A stretch of 7,540 nucleotides of DNA from Methanomassiliicoccales archaeon UBA147 (GTDB lineage Archaea > Thermoplasmatota > Thermoplasmata > SG8-5): positions 37,186 to 44,725 of the forward strand of contig DAJR01000003.1 of NCBI GenBank assembly GCA_002496385.1, in the 5' to 3' direction. A model generated the notes under the pieces. The model made no database searches and was not told the DNA's origin. It saw nothing but the letters and a program-made list of their open reading frames with translations. Numbering within the stretch: the stretch's first letter is position 1; each line of letters starts with the position of its first letter. Positions 1 through 7,130 of the stretch are shown here, piece after piece. Made by a program: the position numbers and the translations under genes.

Positions 1-21
1 TAGGGTCTAGGGTCTAGGGTT
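1..21. repeat. TAGGGTC heptamer tandem repeat at window edge
   Basis: Three consecutive heptamers fill the first 21 bases: TAGGGTC twice and then TAGGGTT. The array begins at base 1, so it probably continues to the left and its true length is unknown. The word CTAGGGTC is the exact reverse complement of GACCCTAG, which occurs in the 34-bp repeats at 64-142, so the two repeat sets face each other around the hairpin at 38-60. The last heptamer also contributes CTAGGGTTGC (14-23), which pairs with GCAAGCCCTAG (59-69) apart from one bulged base. No function is known to me. A resemblance to eukaryotic telomere repeats is superficial. Confidence 0.7.
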
Positions 22-37
22 GCTAGAATTTTTTTAT

Positions 38-60
38 GCTGGCTGTTCGGGACAGCCAGC
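38..60. other. Perfect 9-bp hairpin with 5-nt loop
   Basis: GCTGGCTGT (38-46) and ACAGCCAGC (52-60) are exact reverse complements separated by the loop TCGGG. A run of seven T (29-35) lies just before the hairpin on the plus strand. That order is the reverse of a bacterial intrinsic terminator: on the plus strand the T run precedes the stem, and on the minus strand the stem is followed by A. The T run alone could end an archaeal plus-strand transcript arriving from beyond the left edge, convergent with the hydrolase gene. Outer flanks 14-23 and 59-69 also pair, so a cruciform of about 55 bases is possible. Confidence 0.7.
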
Positions 61-63
61 AAG

Positions 64-142
64 CCCTAGCCCCTTAACTCCATTTTCCATGCAGAGACCC
101 TAGCCCCTTTATTCCATTTTGTATGCAAAGACCCTAGCCCCT
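64..142. repeat. Two and a third copies of a 34-bp tandem repeat
   Basis: Copy 1 is at 64-97 and copy 2 at 98-131. They are directly adjacent, equal in length and match at 29 of 34 positions. Each opens with CCCTAGCCCCTT, has a central TCCATTTT, and ends ATGCA(G/A)AGA. A third copy starts at 132 with CCCTAGCCCCT and then diverges. There is no unique spacer between copies, so this is not a CRISPR array. The repeat lies 38 bases downstream of the stop codon of the minus-strand hydrolase gene and so may be in its 3' untranslated region. A short imperfect stem, AAATTGG (151-157) with CCGATTT (163-169), lies between the repeat and the gene. Confidence 0.75.
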
Positions 143-179
143 CTACATACAAATTGGATAAACCGATTTTGACCAATAA

Positions 180-1400
180 TCACAGCTGGAACAGCCTGGC
201 CATGACCTTGGCGTCATTCACGAGATTGACAACCTTGGAATACTCGTTCGGCTCGTGTGCCAGCTCGTCGTTCGTCTCCCATACCGCCGCCGGGAGGCCC
301 TTCTCCCTGAAACATGCGGCGCAAGTGCCGCCGCCGATGCCCATGGGTACCGCTTCGATGCCGCGCATGTCCTTCAGTGCCAACTGGAGGTTCTTCACTA
401 TCTCGGCATGCACCGAAGTTGCCTGGGGTGCCTTGCCCATCCGTATGTCCTCGAAAGAGATCTTTGCTCCGGTCTCTTTCTCAACTTCCCTGGCTATCTG
501 CCTGATGAATTTCATCACTTCGTCCAGGTCGATATCGGGCAGCACGCGACAGTCCATGTGGAATATGTCCTCCCCCGGTATGGTGTTCACATTGGGCACG
601 TTTGGCTCCTTCTTGGTGCATTCGAATGTCGAGAACGGCGGGTCGAAGAGCTTGTCCTGGAGATGGAATTCCCTGTAGAGCTCGTCGCTCACCCGGGCGA
701 CGAACTTGGAGGCAGCCCAGAACGCATTGGTCCCCTTATCTGGCCGGCTGGCATGCGCCTGTTTCCCGTGCGTGACCACCTTCATCTGGAGATGGGATTT
801 CTCGACTATCTCAATCTTGCTGCCGTCCGGCGAGCCAGCGTCCGGAACGAGGATTATATCGTTCTTCCCGAAGATGCCCAGGGAAATAAGGTGCTGGATG
901 CCGAACCTGCTGCCGACCTCCTCGTCCGCGACGATGGCCAGCTTGATGTCCCTTTCCTGTTTTTCGCCTGAGTCCAGGATGGCTTTTGCAGCGAAGATGG
1001 ACGCGGTCAGTGCCTGGCCGTTGTCCTCCACGCCGCGGCCGATCAGCTTCCCCTTTCTCAGTACAGGGTCGAACGGGTTGGTCTTCCAGAGCCCGCGGTC
1101 GCCTTCCGGCACTATGTCCATGTGGGAAACGACCCAAACCGGCGGGAGCTTCCTGTTCCTGCCGGGAACCGTCACAATGATGTTTGGCCTGTGGCCGCCC
1201 GGCACGCGCGCGTCCTTTGCTTCTATAACCTCCACTTCGGTGAAACCCATCAGCCTGAGCTTCATCAGGATGAAGCTGGCGCGTTCCGCCTCTCCTGTCC
1301 CTCCGCTGTCCGGGGCGATTGCCGGTATCCTGCACATCTCTGTAAGGAAAACAATCATCTCGTCTCTGAGATTCTCAACATTCTGGCTCAGGTCCTTCAT
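180..1400 (-). CDS. M20-family zinc metallo-hydrolase (ArgE/DapE-like deacylase or peptidase)
   Basis: A 406-residue cytoplasmic enzyme of the co-catalytic M20 metallopeptidase/deacylase family, which removes acyl groups or cleaves short peptides using two zinc ions. The expected ligands are all visible: His93 and Asp95 in SHMDIVPEGD, bridging Asp126 in GRGVEDNGQA, general base Glu160 with ligand Glu161 in ADEEVGS, Asp187 in VPDAGS, and C-terminal His382 in ELAHEPNEY. The inserted dimerisation domain, about residues 200-315, carries HGKQAHAS with His216, the histidine typically donated to the partner active site. A glycine loop GIGGGTC lies at 354-360. Length is normal, and there is no signal peptide or membrane segment. 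The start is the ATG at 1400, preceded by GGGTG at 5-base spacing. Substrate cannot be read from the sequence: acetylornithine, succinyl-diaminopimelate, acyl-lysine and dipeptides are all possible, and no biosynthetic neighbours decide it. The gene lies 254 bases downstream of the helicase on the same strand and appears to have its own promoter. Confidence 0.93.
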   Translation of the reverse strand: MKDLSQNVENLRDEMIVFLTEMCRIPAIAPDSGGTGEAERASFILMKLRLMGFTEVEVIEAKDARVPGGHRPNIIVTVPGRNRKLPPVWVVSHMDIVPEGDRGLWKTNPFDPVLRKGKLIGRGVEDNGQALTASIFAAKAILDSGEKQERDIKLAIVADEEVGSRFGIQHLISLGIFGKNDIILVPDAGSPDGSKIEIVEKSHLQMKVVTHGKQAHASRPDKGTNAFWAASKFVARVSDELYREFHLQDKLFDPPFSTFECTKKEPNVPNVNTIPGEDIFHMDCRVLPDIDLDEVMKFIRQIAREVEKETGAKISFEDIRMGKAPQATSVHAEIVKNLQLALKDMRGIEAVPMGIGGGTCAACFREKGLPAAVWETNDELAHEPNEYSKVVNLVNDAKVMARLFQL

Positions 1401-1405
1401 CGCAA

Positions 1406-1410
1406 CACCC
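1406..1410 (-). promoter_or_regulatory. Ribosome binding site of the M20 hydrolase gene
   Basis: On the minus strand GGGTG ends five bases before the ATG at 1400. It is a partial match to the archaeal GGAGGTGA consensus and supports this ATG as the start. Confidence 0.5.
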
Positions 1411-1442
1411 GGGTAATGCTGCCGAGGAAACCTGGAATCCTT

Positions 1443-1448
1443 GATAAA
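1443..1448 (-). promoter_or_regulatory. Putative TATA box of the M20 hydrolase gene
   Basis: Reading on the minus strand, TTTATC lies in the A+T-rich context ACAAACATTTATCAAGG. An archaeal start site about 25 bases downstream would fall near 1420, giving a leader of about 20 bases that contains the GGGTG ribosome site. This would make the gene independent of the upstream helicase transcript. The match to the TTTATATA consensus is only partial. Confidence 0.4.
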
Positions 1449-1503
1449 TGTTTGTATTCGAGGTAAACGTTCAGTGAAATGAAGGTGGTGTTATTGTAAA
1501 TTG

Positions 1504-1620
1504 CCGGGTCGGGAAGCGGGAATTTGTTTGGTTATTGAAGCTAAGGGAAGCGGGATTCGGCGACGGAATCAATGGCTGGTGATACAGCCATTCCGTACGC
1601 TTCCCTTTTCCCGAGTCCCG
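1504..1620. repeat. 117-base imperfect palindrome with repeated GGGAAGCGGGA words
   Basis: This gap between the hydrolase and the helicase contains nested inverted repeats. The inner stem is AATGGCTG (1571-1578) with CAGCCATT (1585-1592) around a 6-base loop. ACGG (1563-1566) pairs with CCGT (1593-1596). A perfect 10-bp outer stem is AAGGGAAGCG (1543-1552) with CGCTTCCCTT (1598-1607). CGGGTCGGGAA (1505-1515) also matches the reverse complement of 1608-1620 apart from two extra bases. The 11-bp word GGGAAGCGGGA occurs twice in direct orientation, at 1511 and 1545. The palindrome begins 35 bases beyond the helicase stop codon. It could be a 3'-end processing or termination structure, or a relic of a small palindromic repeat family. 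There is no T run after it, so it is not an evident intrinsic terminator. Confidence 0.65.
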
Positions 1621-1654
1621 AACTTCAGAAAGCAGAACTCTCACTATTCGAGGT

Positions 1655-4600
1655 TCATCCGCCTGGCCTCACATACTGCTCGTACCAATCCTCGACATTG
1701 TCATCCTCCCTGGGCCCCTCCCTCGGCCTGAGGACCAGCCTCTTGCCCAGTTCGGAGGAGCGAGCCCTGATCAGCGACCAGGCCCTGTCATTTCCTTCGA
1801 ACCTCACGGCGATGTTCTCCTTCTTCTTAATCTGGACCGAGGCGGCGCCGATGATCTCGCCGTCCGAGATGGCTATCCATGACGAGCCTATGCCGAATTT
1901 CTGGGTTACGAACGGGACCAGGTAGTATGCCAGGTTGTCCCTGGCTGTGAGAACGGCCTCGAATCCGGTAGGTCTCTTCCGCAGCATCTCGATATCTTCT
2001 TTCACAACCCAATGAAGCGCGTCGGACTGCCATCTCGGCGAATCGCCGTGCCTCAGGAAATACCCTTTGACAAGGAATCCCTCGTCCTCCAGCTCCTGAA
2101 GGATGCTGCGGAGCTCGAACATCCTGTACTCGCCTTTCGTGTAGAAGCCCAGTAGCTCGGCCGTGAAGATGCCGAACTGGCGGAATATCCCGCGTATCAC
2201 TTCCTTTCTGGCATATTCCTTTGAATGCGGTGAATCCGGCGTGAGATAATACTTGTTCTCCGGGTCCCTCAGGAGGATGAGCCCGTACCCCAGCTTCTGC
2301 CTGGCTTCAAGCGTGGACCTGTATCCCAGGGGCGACAGCCTCACCATCGCGCCCCATGACATGCGGCCCTCCTCCTTGAACATGGAAACCAGCATCCGCA
2401 TCTGCTCGTCCGGTTCCACGCCCAGCGCGGCCTTGTGCAGAGCCAGCTCAGGATAGGTGGGGTAGGTCAGGACCCTGGGAATCAACTGCCCAAGGGCCAC
2501 AATGCCAAGGGCGTGCAATTTCTTGAGGGGCACGGTGGACTTGCACCGCAGCGAGGCTGCCTCGTCCGACCTGAAACTCCCGAACTCCCTCAGGCCTTCG
2601 TGGATGCCCGGGAACCGGCGCTTGGGAAGTATCCTCTGCTTCCAGAGCAGGTATGATAGGAACTGGCTATCTGTCATCTCGATGTCCTCGACAGGGCCTT
2701 TGACCAGCCATTCGCGGATTTCCCTGTATCCTGCGTCAAGGAATATCTGTCTGGCTGCCTTGTCCAGTTCTCTCGCGTCCTTGCCGAACGCCCGTTTGAA
2801 CCGTATCAATCCCATGAGGTTCTTCTTGTAGTACTGCGAGAATCTGTCCAGCGATTCCAGGAATGCCGGAAGCAGGGATTGGTCATCGAGGGCCAGTTCT
2901 CTTATGTCGAGACAGCCGGACATCTCCCACATCTCCATCATGCCTGCGCAGGTGGGCCCGTCGAATATCGGGTAATACCATGTATCGCCGAACCTCCTCC
3001 TGAGCTCGACGCGGTGATGCTGGACAATGGGGTCGTACTGGGTCAGCACCCGGACGCCCCTGGCAGGTTCCTTGGGCTGCGCTCTGAGCCCGGCAATCTC
3101 ATCGGCGAAAATGAGCATCTTCTCCCCGCCCTCGACGGAGAATTCTGCAATCCTGCCATCGTCCAGCTCTTTCTGGAGCAGCGCCTTGGCATCTCTCAGG
3201 GACAGGCCGACCGCATAGGCCAGGGACCTCTGCGACATCGGGCCGTGGGCCCCGAGGACGGTCAGTGCGATCTTTTTCAGAGCCTCGCCTCTTTTCTCTG
3301 GCTCGGGAGTGATGTCGAGTGCGGTGTATCGGTTGAACGTGGACCAGCTCTCCCTGTCAACGAACTTCCTGACCACATGCATGTTCCTGTCCAGCTTTTC
3401 CATTGCCTCCTTGACCTTCTGCGAAGGCAGCCCGGACTCCTTGGCCAGCGCCATTATGTCGGTCCCGTCCCCCGCGGCGATTATGTCCAGAATGCCCTTC
3501 TCCGTGCTTGAGACTGGCTCGTTCCGATAGGCAGTGACGTAAGTGCGGGCGTCCCTTTCCCTGACAAAGCAGACCGAGCCATCCATGAACCGCCCGTGCA
3601 GGATGTCCCCGGACCTTCTCCGTTCCAGCCATTCCGCATATGCCCCATCGGGAAGCCGTGCCAGGATATCCTGCGGCATCCAAACCACTCCGTACCTGTC
3701 GAAATACTCGTCCAGGTCCCGCAATGGCTCGGTGTGCTTGGCGAGCAGGAAGTTCTCCACCTGCGGCTGGAGGATTGACAGGCCGCCTTCCTTTCCCTGG
3801 AGCCTTGCGCGGTCCTCGACCATCATGTACTGGAGCTCCGGCTCGGTGAAGGAGCCGCTGGCCAGGATGCCTTTGGACTCCAATTCCGCCAGCACTCCGG
3901 ATATCTGTTCCTTCTGCAAACCGAGGTCATAGGCCAGTTCGTCAAGCGTCAGCGGCGCGAAATATTCTATGTGCCGCTGGACAATTCTCCTGAGGAAGCT
4001 CCGGTCGGGTTTGGCGCGGCCGATGTCGCGAACGCCCCACAGCGTGTTCCCCTTGGCATCCAGGGTTGTCCTGGCAGCCATGTAAGCGCGCTCGAGAGCG
4101 CCAAGCTCCCTGCTCACCTTCTTCGGGTCGGCCTCCAGCTTCTTCGAGAGGGAGAGCGCGGTCATGGGGCCTTTTTCAAGCAGGGACAGTATGGTTTTGC
4201 GGGTGTCGTCCAGCTTCATCGCCTTCGCATGGATGGCCATGAAGCCCCCGACCTCGGACGGATGGCACCACAGCGGCCGCCCGGTCCAGACCGATGCGAC
4301 GGCGCGGGAGTTCACTGCCTCCGCGGCCATGATGGCCAATTCCTTTTCAGGAAGGCCGGAGTGGTCGTAGATGCTGGCATCCTTCCTGGTGAACAGTTCG
4401 AGAGGCCCGGCCGAGGCTAGCAGTTCGGGTATGTCCTTGGCCGACTCCACGATGGGGAACTTGGCGGAGAAATAGCTGGCGACCTTCTCTATCTCGAATT
4501 CGGGCTTCAGGGACTCGGTTCCCCCGACCCGCATCAGGACCTTCCTGTGCAGTTCCTTCAGGAGCGCGCTGCGGTCGTGCATCAGAACAATATCTGACAT

Positions 4601-7081
4601 GCCCACCAGCACTATGTTGTGGGCGAACGGCGACGGAACATCCGATGTCCCCGCATGCGTGACCTGGATGCTGCCGTTCTCAATCCCGGAGAGCACCCGG
4701 ACCGCATTGTCAGTGCTCATGGCCTGGTTCAGTATCTCGCTCACTGTCTCCCTGACTATCGGGAAATTCTCCCTGTCCTCAAGGGACCGGAGGACCTTCT
4801 GGGAGCGCTGGGCCTGCCTGCCGACAGGCACCTCCCTGCCCTGGTAGTTCCTGAGCACCATCAGCCCCCGCGTGCTGCAGTGCCTGAACCTCTGCTTGAA
4901 TAGTTCGGTCTCCCTGATGGCCTCGCCCAGGAGGTCCATGACATTATCTGAGGTCACAAGGCCCTCTATCCCGTCGATCGGTATCTTGCCCGGGACGGTA
5001 AGCATGAAGCAGTCGTCGTTTATCGAGACGCTGACATTGCACCCGAACCTGTTCGACACGGCCATTGCATAGGCCCTGGATAGCGCGTCGTTGACCCGTC
5101 TGCCGAAGCAGTAATGGAAAATGATGTTCAGGTTCTCTTTCGGGTCCACATATCCCTCGATCAGCAATTCCCTGTCCGTGGGCACGGTCCCATTGAAGGC
5201 CAGCTGCTCGCGGATGTAAGAGGATATGGTCACGGCGCCGCCTTTGTCCAGCCGGAAATTATCCAGGAGCCATTTTGCGGAATCCTTGCCAGATTCCATC
5301 AGCCGCTTCATCCTGCCCCTGAACTTCCCGATCTCGACCGAAAGGTCGAAGCTGCGGGGAAGCATCTCTCCTGTCCACGATGGAATTGTCGGCCTGCGGC
5401 CGGTAGCCGGTTTGACGAATATGCTCATCTCCCTGGCCCTTGTGAACTCGTATGCCCGCCCCCCTAGCACGAACACGTCCCCCGGAGCCAGGCGCTCGAC
5501 GAAACCCTCGGACAGCTCGCCCAGCCTGCCTCCCGAATCCGAATAGACCTTGTAATTCGCCTCCTCGGGGATGGTCCCGCTGTTCAGGTAATATATCAAT
5601 CTGGATGATTTCTTCTTCCCGAATTCGCCGGCCTCGTCGTCGAGCCATATCTTCGAGTAGACATGGGGCATGTCCCTGCTGGAGAGATAATGAAGCGTGG
5701 CAATGAAATCCTCCCTGGCGAGCGTGTGGAAGCTATAGGAATTGCGCACCAGCTTGAAGGCATCTTCCACCTTCCAGACCTTCTCCAGCGACATGCCGAC
5801 GATGGTCTGCGCCAGAACGTCCAGGGAGTTCCTGGGGAGGTCCACCCGGTCTATGAAGTTCTCGCTCGCTTTCTTGGCCAGCACTGCGCATTCCACCAGG
5901 TCATCGTTATCGAACGCTATCAGTTTCCCGCGGCTCACCTCCCCGTAGCCATGCCCGGACCGGCCCACCCTCTGCAGGCCCTTCGCTATGCTCTTCGGAG
6001 AGCCTATCTGGCACACCATGTCGATGCTGCCGACATCGATGCCAAGTTCCAGTGAGGTGCTGGATACGGCCGCCCTCAGCTCGCCCCGCTTCAGCCTGTC
6101 CTCGACGTCCAGCCGCGTCTCGCGGCTCAGGCTCCCGTGATGGGCCGCGATGTTCTCCACGCCCAGGTCGCCGAGTTTCAGCAGGACTGCCTCGGTCCCG
6201 CTCCTGGTGTTCGTGAAAACAAGAGTCGTGGTGTTCTCCATGACCGCGTCCCGCAGGGCCTCGTACATCCTGGCATTGATTATCTCGAAGGGTAGCGCGG
6301 TCATGTCCTCGACAGGCGTCATGACCTCGATTTCAACCTTCTTGTTGCTGGCCACCTCGACGAGGCGGACGTCCCGCTCCTTCCTGCCGTCATAGCCGAC
6401 AAGGAATCTCGCCATCTCCTCGATCGGGGCCTGGGTGGCTGAAAGACCTATGCGCGTCGCGGGCGAGTCCAGGCGGCTCTCCAGCCGCTCCAGGCTGACT
6501 GACAGATGCACGCCTCTCTTGGAACTGCAGATGTCGTGGATCTCGTCCATGATGACCCATTCCGCGGTGTGCAGCGCCTGGCTGAACTTGGGTGTGGACA
6601 GGATTATTGCCAGGGACTCGGGCGTGGTGATGAGTATGTGGGGCGGTTTCCTCGCCATCTTCTGGCGCTCGTAGCTGGTGGTGTCACCCGACCTCACGCC
6701 CACGCGAATCCTGGGCTTTGCCAGGCCCTTGCTTTCAGCAAGCTTCTCAAGCTCGGACAGCGGCTCCAAAAGGTTCTTGTTGATGTCATTGGCCAGTGCC
6801 TTGAGCGGAGAAACGTAAACGCAATAGATCTTGTCCTCGAGCAGGCCTTTCTCCTGCCTGCCCAGGAGCTCGTTGATTATGGAGAGGAAAGCGGTGATAG
6901 TCTTCCCCGAGCCTGTGGGCGAGGATATCAGGACGTTCTGCCTGGCGTGGATTATGGGCACGGCAAATGCCTGGGGCTCAGTTAGCCCTTCAAACTTCGA
7001 GTTGAACCACTCCCGGACCAGGGGGCGCATGAGGCCAAGCACTTCCTTCTTGGTGTGCTGCTTCTTTACCCTTTTAATCAT
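1655..7081 (-). CDS. lhr: Long-form Lhr-type superfamily 2 DNA/RNA helicase with extended C-terminal domain
   Basis: This 1808-residue ATP-dependent helicase is related to Lhr, a 3'-5' translocase linked to DNA repair. The first RecA domain has a Q-motif-like GLTEPQAFAVP (32-42), Walker A PTGSGKT (55-61), motif Ia SPLKALAND (91-99), TTPESL (152-157), motif II DEIH (179-182) and motif III SAT (214-216). The second has LVFTNTRSGTE (287-297), TSLELGIDVG (342-351) and motif VI QRVGRSGH (370-377). Next come the Lhr winged helix, with GTIPEE (502-507) and VFVLGGRAYEF (536-546), and the Lhr domain 4, with IPSWTGEMLPRS (566-577), LMVLRNYQGRE (740-750) and SPFAHNIVLVGMSD (817-830), close to archaeal Lhr. 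The archaeal core ends near 850. The remaining 958 residues hold several winged-helix-like segments (about 958-1018, 1030-1100, 1192-1245, 1266-1325), an AlkZ/YcaQ-like segment (1345-1398), and pieces of the bacterial Lhr C-terminal domain (1466-1520, 1628-1770). E. coli Lhr is about 1538 residues, so this is unusually long. The ATG at 7081 follows an in-frame TGA nine bases upstream, which rules out a longer start. The reading frame is intact throughout. Confidence 0.93.
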   Translation of the reverse strand: MIKRVKKQHTKKEVLGLMRPLVREWFNSKFEGLTEPQAFAVPIIHARQNVLISSPTGSGKTITAFLSIINELLGRQEKGLLEDKIYCVYVSPLKALANDINKNLLEPLSELEKLAESKGLAKPRIRVGVRSGDTTSYERQKMARKPPHILITTPESLAIILSTPKFSQALHTAEWVIMDEIHDICSSKRGVHLSVSLERLESRLDSPATRIGLSATQAPIEEMARFLVGYDGRKERDVRLVEVASNKKVEIEVMTPVEDMTALPFEIINARMYEALRDAVMENTTTLVFTNTRSGTEAVLLKLGDLGVENIAAHHGSLSRETRLDVEDRLKRGELRAAVSSTSLELGIDVGSIDMVCQIGSPKSIAKGLQRVGRSGHGYGEVSRGKLIAFDNDDLVECAVLAKKASENFIDRVDLPRNSLDVLAQTIVGMSLEKVWKVEDAFKLVRNSYSFHTLAREDFIATLHYLSSRDMPHVYSKIWLDDEAGEFGKKKSSRLIYYLNSGTIPEEANYKVYSDSGGRLGELSEGFVERLAPGDVFVLGGRAYEFTRAREMSIFVKPATGRRPTIPSWTGEMLPRSFDLSVEIGKFRGRMKRLMESGKDSAKWLLDNFRLDKGGAVTISSYIREQLAFNGTVPTDRELLIEGYVDPKENLNIIFHYCFGRRVNDALSRAYAMAVSNRFGCNVSVSINDDCFMLTVPGKIPIDGIEGLVTSDNVMDLLGEAIRETELFKQRFRHCSTRGLMVLRNYQGREVPVGRQAQRSQKVLRSLEDRENFPIVRETVSEILNQAMSTDNAVRVLSGIENGSIQVTHAGTSDVPSPFAHNIVLVGMSDIVLMHDRSALLKELHRKVLMRVGGTESLKPEFEIEKVASYFSAKFPIVESAKDIPELLASAGPLELFTRKDASIYDHSGLPEKELAIMAAEAVNSRAVASVWTGRPLWCHPSEVGGFMAIHAKAMKLDDTRKTILSLLEKGPMTALSLSKKLEADPKKVSRELGALERAYMAARTTLDAKGNTLWGVRDIGRAKPDRSFLRRIVQRHIEYFAPLTLDELAYDLGLQKEQISGVLAELESKGILASGSFTEPELQYMMVEDRARLQGKEGGLSILQPQVENFLLAKHTEPLRDLDEYFDRYGVVWMPQDILARLPDGAYAEWLERRRSGDILHGRFMDGSVCFVRERDARTYVTAYRNEPVSSTEKGILDIIAAGDGTDIMALAKESGLPSQKVKEAMEKLDRNMHVVRKFVDRESWSTFNRYTALDITPEPEKRGEALKKIALTVLGAHGPMSQRSLAYAVGLSLRDAKALLQKELDDGRIAEFSVEGGEKMLIFADEIAGLRAQPKEPARGVRVLTQYDPIVQHHRVELRRRFGDTWYYPIFDGPTCAGMMEMWEMSGCLDIRELALDDQSLLPAFLESLDRFSQYYKKNLMGLIRFKRAFGKDARELDKAARQIFLDAGYREIREWLVKGPVEDIEMTDSQFLSYLLWKQRILPKRRFPGIHEGLREFGSFRSDEAASLRCKSTVPLKKLHALGIVALGQLIPRVLTYPTYPELALHKAALGVEPDEQMRMLVSMFKEEGRMSWGAMVRLSPLGYRSTLEARQKLGYGLILLRDPENKYYLTPDSPHSKEYARKEVIRGIFRQFGIFTAELLGFYTKGEYRMFELRSILQELEDEGFLVKGYFLRHGDSPRWQSDALHWVVKEDIEMLRKRPTGFEAVLTARDNLAYYLVPFVTQKFGIGSSWIAISDGEIIGAASVQIKKKENIAVRFEGNDRAWSLIRARSSELGKRLVLRPREGPREDDNVEDWYEQYVRPGG

Positions 7082-7086
7082 GTTAT

Positions 7087-7091
7087 ATCAC
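7087..7091 (-). promoter_or_regulatory. Weak ribosome binding site of lhr
   Basis: GTGAT on the minus strand ends five bases before the ATG at 7081. It matches only the 3' part of GGAGGTGA. Its TGA is also the in-frame stop that limits the reading frame upstream, so the ATG at 7081 is the first available start. Confidence 0.4.
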
Positions 7092-7112
7092 GCGATTATG
7101 ATGATGAATCGC
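7092..7112. promoter_or_regulatory. Candidate operator: GCGATT-N9-AATCGC palindrome in the lhr leader
   Basis: GCGATT (7092-7097) and AATCGC (7107-7112) form a perfect 6-bp inverted repeat across a 21-base site. The site covers the predicted lhr start of transcription (near 7108) and lies just before the ribosome site, a common place for an archaeal repressor to bind. It could equally be a small RNA hairpin in the leader or a chance match. Confidence 0.3.
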
Positions 7113-7130
7113 AGGGTATCTGGTTAGGGG

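Noticed and set aside
1..21. Telomere-like repeat implying a chromosome end or eukaryotic DNA
   Set aside because: The unit is TAGGGTC, not TTAGGG. Only three copies are visible and all genes and signals nearby are archaeal in style.
29..60. Intrinsic terminator made of the hairpin and T run
   Set aside because: The T run precedes the hairpin on the plus strand and becomes an A run after it on the minus strand, the wrong order on both strands. The T run alone may still work as an archaeal terminator for an unseen plus-strand gene.
64..142. CRISPR-like array
   Set aside because: The 34-bp units are directly adjacent with no unique spacers, differ from each other at five positions, and there are no cas genes.
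255..971. Plus-strand 238-residue open frame
   Set aside because: It is fully antisense to the M20 hydrolase, whose catalytic residues are intact, and its translation shows no recognisable domain.
1501..1925. Plus-strand open frames crossing the gap between the hydrolase and the helicase
   Set aside because: They overlap the end of the helicase gene and the palindrome, lack a good ribosome site, and show no known motif.
2879..3511. Plus-strand 210-residue open frame, the longest within the helicase region
   Set aside because: It is antisense to the unbroken helicase frame. Long antisense frames are common opposite GC-rich genes, and the composition is not protein-like.
180..7081. A helicase plus hydrolase defence operon
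   Set aside because: The helicase looks like housekeeping Lhr, and the M20 enzyme is a normal metabolic hydrolase 254 bases away with its own likely promoter. No nuclease, methylase or other defence partner is visible.
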